DNA of 7,006 nt from positions 1 through 7,006 of the forward strand of contig PLWR01000425.1 in the NCBI GenBank assembly GCA_003165615.1, read 5' to 3'. This DNA is from Acidobacteriota bacterium (GTDB lineage Bacteria > Acidobacteriota > Terriglobia > UBA7540). Position numbers and translations under genes: made by a program. The notes beneath the pieces were generated by a model. It was not told the DNA's origin and searched no databases. It worked only from the letters and a program-made list of their open reading frames with translations. Positions 1-4,621 of the stretch are shown here, in pieces. Positions within the stretch are counted from its first letter, which is position 1, and every line of letters starts with the position of its first letter.

Positions 1-166
1 CCTTTTTTATCCTCGGTCCCTCTGCGGGATGAGTCAAGTAAGTTTTTGTCCCTTTTATCCTCAATACACCGGCCATTCGCTGGTCGACACTTAGAATGAC
101 AGTGTAAGAGGATCCTTTACAGCCGTTGTAGCTCCGAGAAACCCTCAAGGCTCGCAGCAATCAAGT

Positions 167-195
167 TTGACGTGTATTTCAAACAATTCAACATT
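167..195 (+). promoter_or_regulatory. Weak candidate sigma70-type promoter for cassette 1
   Basis: TTGACG at 167-172 is five of six to the -35 consensus. A 17-nt spacer leads to AACATT at 190-195, which is only a three-of-six -10 match. The position, about 100 nt upstream of the DUF2844 start in the most AT-rich part of the leader, is sensible. The poor -10 makes this a guess. Confidence 0.22.
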
Positions 196-215
196 TTGCA
201 ATTATTTAACATGTC

Positions 216-250
216 CTTGGAAACCTTTTGGGGGCCAAAGGCCGTCCAAG
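216..250 (+). other. Nested inverted repeat in the 5' leader of cassette 1
   Basis: CTTGGA (216-221) pairs with TCCAAG (245-250). Inside, CCTTT/AAAGG arms (224-228 and 237-241) can pair, giving a two-tier stem-loop that ends about 45 nt before the DUF2844 start. No U-tract follows, so it is not an obvious terminator. It could be an mRNA leader structure or chance. Confidence 0.35.
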
Positions 251-294
251 TAGATACTAATGGGGTAAACCTGAGAAAGGTGGGATAGCGATTG

Positions 295-738
295 ATGAAA
301 AGCACTCTGACGGCTCTGCTCATCCTGATGATGGGAAGTATGCCAGCGTGGGCAGCGCTGGGTGATAATGTATCGTCGGTGGATTCCGATGCACAAGTTC
401 TGCGTGGTCAGCATCGTATGGTGGCCAAAGTGGGCTATAACCTCCATCAAATCACCGCTGCGGACGGCAGTGTCGTGAACGAATTTGTGTCTCCGGAAGG
501 AACAGTCTTCGGAGTTTCCTGGCAGGGACATTCCGTCCCCAATCTCCAGCAGTTGTTGGGATCCCATTTGGCAGATCTCCAACAAGGCCAGCGGACGCAA
601 GTTGTGCGGCGCCGCGCAATAACGATACAAACGGACAATTTTGTGTTTTCCAGTGCTGGGCACTCGCGATACTTCCGGGGACGCGCGTACGTTCCCAGCC
701 TGGTTCCCAGCAACCTCACAACGGAGGTGGTGCAATGA
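295..738 (+). CDS. DUF2844 family secreted protein (cassette 1)
   Basis: A 147-residue exported protein of unknown function. Residues 1-20 form a signal peptide: MK start, hydrophobic Leu/Ile/Met core, and AWA at 18-20 before ALGD, a good signal peptidase I site. The mature part has the DUF2844 landmarks that I recognise: LHQIT near 50-54, an E-F-V-S-P-x-G-T-V-F-G-V-S-W-Q-G block (about 63-78), LQQLLG (84-89), and a C-terminal GRAYVPSLVPSNL (129-141). The usual Gly-Gly-His-Met before that last block is here Ala-Gly-His-Ser. TTG at 292 is an alternative start adding one Met; I chose ATG 295, with AAGGTGGG (277-284) as ribosome site. The stop overlaps the next start (ATGA), so the two products should be made together. 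DUF2844 genes are typically found next to DUF3443 genes. Location is inferred to be periplasm or outside the cell. Confidence 0.85.
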   Translation: MKSTLTALLILMMGSMPAWAALGDNVSSVDSDAQVLRGQHRMVAKVGYNLHQITAADGSVVNEFVSPEGTVFGVSWQGHSVPNLQQLLGSHLADLQQGQRTQVVRRRAITIQTDNFVFSSAGHSRYFRGRAYVPSLVPSNLTTEVVQ

Positions 739-739
739 G
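722..739 (+). promoter_or_regulatory. Shine-Dalgarno and ATGA coupling site for DUF3443 (cassette 1)
   Basis: GGAGGT at 723-728 lies inside the last codons of the DUF2844 gene, 6 nt before the ATG at 735. Stop TGA (736-738) and start ATG share ATGA, a classic arrangement for translational coupling. The 18-nt block is repeated exactly at the same junction of the second cassette (4604-4621). Confidence 0.8.
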
Positions 740-2753
740 CCCTAAACCTCTTTCCTCTGCCACCCTTTTCCGTCTATTGGCTTTTATGGTGGGATTGGTC
801 ATCTTGGCGGGTTGCGGCGGCGGCTCCTCCAGTTCCCCCACGCCCCCCGCGGGTACCCCGGCAGCCACCCTTTCGGCTTCCACCCTTACCTTCTCAAGCC
901 AAGCCGTGGACACTACGAGCGCTGCTCAGCCGGTAACGGTCACCAACTCCGGCAGCGCCACACTCGGCTTCACGGGCTTCACATTGAGTGGTACGAACAG
1001 TAGTGATTTCACCATTTCCTCCAATACCTGTAGCTCCACCTTAGGCGAGAGCGGGACTTGCACGATCAGCGTGACGTTCACTCCCCAGGCATCCGGCACG
1101 CGCACGGGCACCGTGAACATCACCGACAACGCCAGCAACAGCCCGCAGACGGTGACCTTGACGGGAACGGCCGTAGTGCCGACGGTTTCGGTTTTGCCTT
1201 CCACCCTTGCCTTCACCAGCCAATTCCTGGGTATCCAGAGTTCTTCTCAAGCCGTCACGCTAACTAACAACACCAGTGCCACAATTACCATTTCCACCAT
1301 CACGCCGAGCGCAGACTTCCTCGCACCCAGCAACACCTGTGGCGCAAGCGTTGCCGCGGGCGGGAGTTGCACCATCAATGTGACGTTTATGCCCACAACG
1401 GCGGGCCTGCTTACCGGCACCCTGACGATTACGGACAGTGGCGCCAACAGTCCGCAGTCGGTAACCGTGACGGGTACGGGCTACTCGAACACGGTGGCCG
1501 TCACTGCCGGCTTCGGGGCCTTTGGGGACACCGGGAGCATTACCAGCAACTACTACAACGGGCTTTTTACCACGGTTACGGTTTGTACGCCCGGCACCAC
1601 GACCTGCGTGCCCGTCACCAACGTCCTGGTGGACACCGCTTCCGTAGGGTTGCGTATCCTTTCCACGCCGCTTAACGGTCTAACCTTACCCACGATCGCC
1701 GGGGATACCAGTGGCGACGTGCTGCAAGAGTGCTATGCCTATGGCGATTTGACGTATACCTGGGGTCCGGTGCAGTTGGCGACCGTACAGATTGCCGGAG
1801 AAACGGCAGTGCAAGTCCCGGGCGGAGCCGCCAACTCAGGGGTTCCCATTCAAGTCATCACTGCTGGGGGCACTGCCCCTTCAGGGGCAGCATGCACGAG
1901 CTCGGGAGGCGTTGCCTATACCAGTTCCAATACACCAGCGCTGCTGGGGGCCAACGGAATCCTGGGTGTCGGCAACACACCCCAGGATTGTGGCGCCGAC
2001 TGCGCGGCTGCCTCGTCCAGTCAGGAGCTCTATCTTGTCGGTGTCTGCTCCAGCAACAGCAACTGTGGATATGCTTCCGCCGTTCCCGTGACGCAACAGC
2101 TATGGAATCCCGTCGCGGCATTTTCTGCGTCTCCCACCGGCAGTTCGGACTCGAACGGCCTGGTGGTCACGCTGAACTCAGTGGGTGCGGGCGGAGCGGC
2201 TTCGGGGGCGGGAACGCTAACTTTCGGCATCGGCACCCAAACCTGTTCGGGCTCCCCGCAAGGATGCACCACGAATAGCATTACCAGCCAGACCATCTAT
2301 GAGCTCGACCAGAACCAAAACTTCCCCACAACCAGTTTCAACGGGGTCCCTTACACGTCGGCGGGCTTTCTCGACACCGGATCAAACTCCCTCTTTGTCT
2401 CGGACCCCGAAACCTTGAGTAGCGTAACCGGCACGAGCACCATCGATTGCGCGGATACTGACGATGCTTACTATTGCCCGAGTTTCCCCCTCAGTCTGAC
2501 CTTCTACAATACCAACGCCGGTGGCATTGCGACGCCGCTCACGGTGAGTATCGCCAATGCCGATTCCCTGTTTAGCGAATGCACCAGTTGCCAGGTGTTC
2601 AGCAACCTCGGGGGCCCTTCCGGCGGCACCGGCCCGTCGACTGATTACTTTGACTTCGGGCTGCCGTTCTTCTTTGGCAACACGGTTTTCATTGGCATCC
2701 AGGGCACGAGCGTAAACAACGTGACCTCCACCAATGGCTACGTGGCGTTTTAG
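735..2753 (+). CDS. DUF3443 lipoprotein with two ASH-type domains (cassette 1)
   Basis: A 672-residue lipoprotein. The signal peptide ends in lipobox L-A-G-C (24-27) followed by a Gly/Ser/Pro linker. Two ASH / choice-of-anchor D immunoglobulin-fold repeats follow (about 45-146 and 150-248), each ending in the typical T-F-x-P...G-T-x-x-I-T-D...L/V-T-G-T pattern. Residues about 253-672 are DUF3443, with a paired-Cys segment (C284, C291), LVDTAS (298-303), YG and YTWGPV (336-346), GANGILGVG (405-413), FLDTGSNSLFV (545-555) and FGLPFFFG (641-648), ending NGYVAF. The two D-T motifs plus the G-I-L-G-x-G and FGLPFFFG segments resemble a bilobed pepsin-type aspartic peptidase; that is my inference, since the family is named as unknown function. 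Compared with copy 2, a Cys-containing insertion lies near 504-511. The start is fixed by the overlap with DUF2844. A cell-surface or periplasmic lipid-anchored location is expected. Confidence 0.87.
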   Translation: MSPKPLSSATLFRLLAFMVGLVILAGCGGGSSSSPTPPAGTPAATLSASTLTFSSQAVDTTSAAQPVTVTNSGSATLGFTGFTLSGTNSSDFTISSNTCSSTLGESGTCTISVTFTPQASGTRTGTVNITDNASNSPQTVTLTGTAVVPTVSVLPSTLAFTSQFLGIQSSSQAVTLTNNTSATITISTITPSADFLAPSNTCGASVAAGGSCTINVTFMPTTAGLLTGTLTITDSGANSPQSVTVTGTGYSNTVAVTAGFGAFGDTGSITSNYYNGLFTTVTVCTPGTTTCVPVTNVLVDTASVGLRILSTPLNGLTLPTIAGDTSGDVLQECYAYGDLTYTWGPVQLATVQIAGETAVQVPGGAANSGVPIQVITAGGTAPSGAACTSSGGVAYTSSNTPALLGANGILGVGNTPQDCGADCAAASSSQELYLVGVCSSNSNCGYASAVPVTQQLWNPVAAFSASPTGSSDSNGLVVTLNSVGAGGAASGAGTLTFGIGTQTCSGSPQGCTTNSITSQTIYELDQNQNFPTTSFNGVPYTSAGFLDTGSNSLFVSDPETLSSVTGTSTIDCADTDDAYYCPSFPLSLTFYNTNAGGIATPLTVSIANADSLFSECTSCQVFSNLGGPSGGTGPSTDYFDFGLPFFFGNTVFIGIQGTSVNNVTSTNGYVAF

Positions 2754-2765
2754 TCTGCCTTTCGG

Positions 2766-2813
2766 GTAGGGGCGCAAGCCGATTGACTTCACCCATCGGC
2801 CGTGCGCCCCTAC
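2766..2813 (+). terminator. Strong palindrome after cassette 1 (terminator or REP-like)
   Basis: Arms 2766-2783 and 2795-2813 pair over 17 bp: an 11-bp outer stem GTAGGGGCGCA/TGCGCCCCTAC, a one-by-two internal mismatch, then a 6-bp GCCGAT/ATCGGC stem, with an 11-nt loop. It begins 12 nt after the DUF3443 stop, where a terminator would be. No U-run follows, so it may instead be a dispersed GTAGGGGCGC-type palindromic repeat that stabilises the 3' end. Confidence 0.55.
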
Positions 2814-2916
2814 TGATCTTCATGTTCTTCCCAACCTGTCAATTACAACCGCAGTCGTGGCCAGGGCATCCAATGGCGAAGTTCCGGCGTTGGATTGCTC
2901 ACCATAGGGGACTGGG

Positions 2917-3501
2917 GTGAGGAAATCGCACCCCCCGATTTCCTATGCCATGAAAGATATTACCGAAACAGTTGAAAGAGCCGTAAGAACAGTTTATTCA
3001 AAATACATTGATCCGTTGCCAAAAGATGAGCGTATACCCCTCCAATTATTGGTAGGAGTCTTTTCTCGGGACCATGGCCTAACTCTCTTTAAAACGGATC
3101 GAACCACGGCAACTCCGGTCGATAGATTCGACGTAATAGGAACCGGAGGAGTTCTAGCCCAATTAATGATAGAAATACTGGATACCCCCTACTACAACCT
3201 GGTATCCGATGCGAGACTTCTGGGGATATATGCTCTCAGGGTTGCCATGGAATATGACACCTACACAGGGAAAGCCAGCCGGATGAAAATCCTATATCAA
3301 GATGGGCAGATAGAAACCGCTTCCCCAGAAGAGGTTAGCGATACTGAGAATTTTTTTGCCCGGTTGTTTTTGTCCATTCAGGATATTTTAAGAGTTGCTC
3401 TGTATTCAGAAATTCCGGTCGAAAGCATTGAATCTACGGCAGATATTAAGGGCATTATTATGGAATTCAGAGAAAGGCACGAAAGGCGGAAAGTGAAGTG
3501 A
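2917..3501 (+). CDS. Proteasome-like Ntn-hydrolase C-terminal half, N-terminally truncated
   Basis: A 194-residue product from GTG 2917 (AGGGG at 2906-2910) or 183 from ATG 2950; an in-frame TAG at 2905 blocks extension. Tentatively, it follows the second half of a 20S-proteasome beta-type fold: helix (about 16-30), strand LQLLVGVF (42-49), strand GLTLFKTD (53-60), D-R-F-D-V-I-G-T-G-G (69-78) into helix VLAQLMIEIL, then DARLLGIYALRVAMEYDTYTG (98-118) and a strand ending in Q-D-G. In that family the nucleophilic Thr and its Asp/Lys partners lie in the first 35 mature residues, which are absent; only 163 nt separate it from the previous gene. It is therefore probably a non-catalytic remnant. 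Sample lines are about 40% GC against over 60% in the flanking cassettes, suggesting separate origin. The family call is by fold pattern and may be wrong. It ends 4 nt from the converging gene. Confidence 0.5.
   Translation: MRKSHPPISYAMKDITETVERAVRTVYSKYIDPLPKDERIPLQLLVGVFSRDHGLTLFKTDRTTATPVDRFDVIGTGGVLAQLMIEILDTPYYNLVSDARLLGIYALRVAMEYDTYTGKASRMKILYQDGQIETASPEEVSDTENFFARLFLSIQDILRVALYSEIPVESIESTADIKGIIMEFRERHERRKVK
2920..2944 (+). other. Perfect 9-bp stem-loop at the 5' edge of the low-GC gene
   Basis: AGGAAATCG (2920-2928) is the exact reverse complement of CGATTTCCT (2936-2944), with a C-rich 7-nt loop. It lies between the two possible starts, directly after GTG 2917 and 5 nt before ATG 2950, and coincides with the drop in GC. 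It could hinder or select the start, or mark the junction where the gene lost its front half. Confidence 0.5.
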
Positions 3502-3505
3502 GGGA

Positions 3506-3739
3506 CTAACTATACCAAATCCATTTAATCATGCGGACAACCCCGATGAGGGCGGCAATGGAAGCGACTAACCAAAGAATCAACGAAGAAATCATGGCGA
3601 TCCAGTTCTCGTTGGAGGCTATCCACAGGATGTACGCGATTAAGGCAGCGATGGCAGCGCATAACAGCCATCCCCACCACGGGAGGGCTGACGGGCTAAT
3701 CAGAAAGTCCGATTGCAGCACAGCAAATACAGCCATCAT
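3506..3739 (-). CDS. Small two-helix membrane protein
   Basis: A 77-residue hydrophobic protein of no family that I recognise. Two membrane helices are evident: roughly residues 20-41 (Trp-rich entry, then L-L-C-A-A-I-A-A-L-I-A-Y-I-L) and 46-70 (I-A-M-I-S-S-L-I-L-W-L-V-A-S-I-A-A-L-I-G-V-V), joined by a short polar S-N-E-N turn. It ends in a basic/aromatic tail. I chose ATG 3737-3739 rather than the longer start at 3769 because it makes an ATGA overlap with the stop of the upstream basic-protein gene. The next codon is also ATG. There is no independent Shine-Dalgarno, so translation is probably coupled to the upstream gene. It ends 4 nt from the converging proteasome-like gene. It could be a membrane partner of the upstream protein; nothing in the sequence shows its role. 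Confidence 0.62.
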   Translation of the reverse strand: MMAVFAVLQSDFLISPSALPWWGWLLCAAIAALIAYILWIASNENWIAMISSLILWLVASIAALIGVVRMIKWIWYS

Positions 3740-3960
3740 TGGGCAATTTCCCGCGTCTTTTTTGACCAACGCGCTTGGGCGGCCCTGGCTGCGATCTCTT
3801 TCCGTCGGGCCGGACTCAAAGCGGCAGCCCGAGCTGGCCCACCCTTCGGCCCTCCGAGCTTTCCGAGAGCTACAGCAGCGGGGTTCTTTTCGCGGGCCTC
3901 AATCTGGTCGAATACTTTTTTGGCAAGCAAGATCGGGTCGGTTCTTGAGCGTTTAGGCAT
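3736..3960 (-). CDS. Small basic Lys/Arg/Ala-rich protein with GG-x-KGG motif
   Basis: A 74-residue, strongly basic protein. The N-terminal third (about 8-24) looks helical. It is followed by N-P-A-A-V-A-L-G-K-L-G-G-P-K-G-G-P-A-R-A (26-45), then L-S-P-A-R-R-K-E-I-A-A-R-A-A-Q-A-R-W (48-65) and a short charged tail. The A-L-G-x-L-G-G-x-K-G-G-x-A-R...L-S-P-x-R-R-x-E-I-A-x-x-A-A-x-A-R-W pattern is one that I recognise as recurrent in small uncharacterised bacterial proteins. It resembles, but is not the same as, the KGG stress-protein repeat. Nucleic-acid binding is plausible from charge only. It is the first gene of a two-gene minus-strand unit, its TGA overlapping the next ATG. No strong Shine-Dalgarno precedes the ATG at 3960. 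The pair lies between the two duplicated cassettes, in opposite orientation. Confidence 0.72.
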   Translation of the reverse strand: MPKRSRTDPILLAKKVFDQIEAREKNPAAVALGKLGGPKGGPARAAALSPARRKEIAARAAQARWSKKTREIAQ

Positions 3961-3965
3961 GGCCC

Positions 3966-3994
3966 ATTTTTGACCTGATCGAATGAGCCGTCAA
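3966..3994 (-). promoter_or_regulatory. Weak candidate promoter for the minus-strand gene pair
   Basis: On the minus strand, TTGACG (3989-3994) is followed after 17 nt by AAAAAT (3966-3971). Transcription from here would begin almost at the ATG at 3960, making a leaderless message. That would fit the lack of a clear Shine-Dalgarno. Only the -35 is a good match. Confidence 0.25.
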
Positions 3995-4100
3995 GGGAAA
4001 ATCGCATGGATTTCAAATTGACCCACTACCCGATTTTCTCAGGACTGGATGGCTTGTGACAGTCTGTGGTATTTTGGTGAGGCTCATCACAATGCAGGAA

Positions 4101-4119
4101 ACCCTTCATGGGGAAGGGT
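4101..4119 (+). other. Perfect 7-bp hairpin in the leader of cassette 2
   Basis: ACCCTTC (4101-4107) and GAAGGGT (4113-4119) pair around a 5-nt loop, 54 nt before the second DUF2844 start. Like the first cassette, cassette 2 therefore has a stem-loop in its presumed leader, but with unrelated sequence. I found no convincing -35/-10 pair between 3961 and 4173. Confidence 0.4.
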
Positions 4120-4173
4120 AGTTTGAGAAAAAGGCGGCGCGGCTCGATGATAGATCGGTACGGGTGGAGGTCC

Positions 4174-4620
4174 ATGAAAACCTTTTGCGGAGTCTTGCTC
4201 ATCCTGATGTTGGGGGCTGTGCCCATGTGGGCAGCGCTCGGTGAGCCGGAATCGACAGTGAGTGCGGACGGGCAATTCCTGCGGGGTCAAATTCGCGACG
4301 AAGTTCATCAGGGCTATCGACTTCATCAAATTACCGATCCCAGCGGCGGGGTGATTCGCGAGTATGTCTCGCCGGCGGGCAAAGTCTTTGGGATTTCCTG
4401 GCAGGGTCCCTTTGTGCCCAACATGCAGCAGTTATTGGGAACCTACTTCACCTATGTCCAGCAATACGCGCAGGCCCAAACGGGACGTCACAGCGGCCCC
4501 CTCAGCATGCAGAAGGATGATTTTGTTTTCACCTGCGGCGGGCACATGCGATGGCGCTACGGCCGCGCTTACGTGCCCAGCCTCTTGCCCACCAACCTTT
4601 CCCCGGAGGTGGTGCAATGA
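4174..4620 (+). CDS. DUF2844 family secreted protein (cassette 2)
   Basis: A 148-residue paralogue of the protein at 295-738. I chose ATG 4174 because it places a proper signal peptide at the N terminus (residues 1-20, ending M-W-A before ALGE), collinear with copy 1; GTGGAGG at 4164-4170 sits close in front. Upstream in-frame ATGs (4108, 4147) would bury the signal peptide behind an Arg-rich stretch. Shared blocks are LRGQ (36-39), LHQIT (50-54), E-Y-V-S-P-A-G-K-V-F-G-I-S-W-Q-G (63-78), MQQLLG (84-89) and GRAYVPSLLPTNL (130-142). This copy keeps the Gly-Gly-His-Met (122-125) expected of the family, which copy 1 has lost. Function unknown; it presumably works with the DUF3443 protein encoded from its last bases. 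Confidence 0.85.
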   Translation: MKTFCGVLLILMLGAVPMWAALGEPESTVSADGQFLRGQIRDEVHQGYRLHQITDPSGGVIREYVSPAGKVFGISWQGPFVPNMQQLLGTYFTYVQQYAQAQTGRHSGPLSMQKDDFVFTCGGHMRWRYGRAYVPSLLPTNLSPEVVQ

Positions 4621-4621
4621 G
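4604..4621 (+). promoter_or_regulatory. Shine-Dalgarno and ATGA coupling site for DUF3443 (cassette 2)
   Basis: This is identical over 18 nt to the site at 722-739: GGAGGT (4605-4610) 6 nt before ATG 4617, with the DUF2844 stop TGA at 4618-4620. It decides the start of the downstream gene, because a longer reading from ATG 4551 would place 22 residues before the lipoprotein signal. Confidence 0.82.

Larger units (their letters stand above)
1..294. other. Leader/intergenic region, no convincing gene
   Basis: I see no credible coding sequence here. Short open stretches run in from the left edge and stop near position 95 without a recognisable product, so the tail of an upstream gene cannot be excluded. 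The motif TTTTATCCTC occurs twice (5-14 and 53-62, offset 48), and a small inverted repeat ACACT/AGTGT lies at 87-91/101-105. The part from about 150 to 210 is visibly AT-rich compared with the genes and is the most likely place for the promoter of the first cassette. Confidence 0.5.

Noticed and set aside
202..735. Antisense open frame opposite the first DUF2844 gene
   Set aside because: A similar antisense sequence opposite the second DUF2844 gene only mirrors the sense-strand homology. There is no signal, ribosome site or domain.
2814..2904. Missing N-terminal half of the proteasome-like gene
   Set aside because: The frame here reads a short segment ending in a stop at 2905 with no convincing match, and there is not enough room before the previous gene for the roughly 100 residues needed.
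3531..3973. Plus-strand open frames across the small minus-strand genes
   Set aside because: Their products are unstructured and unrecognisable, while the minus strand gives a clear conserved motif and a two-helix membrane protein with an ATGA overlap.
4108..4173. Longer start for the second DUF2844 gene
   Set aside because: The extension is Arg-rich, precedes the signal peptide and has no counterpart in the paralogue.
4551..4616. Upstream ATG extension of the second DUF3443 gene
   Set aside because: It would put 22 Arg/Pro-rich residues before the lipoprotein signal. ATG 4617 has a strong Shine-Dalgarno and matches the first cassette.
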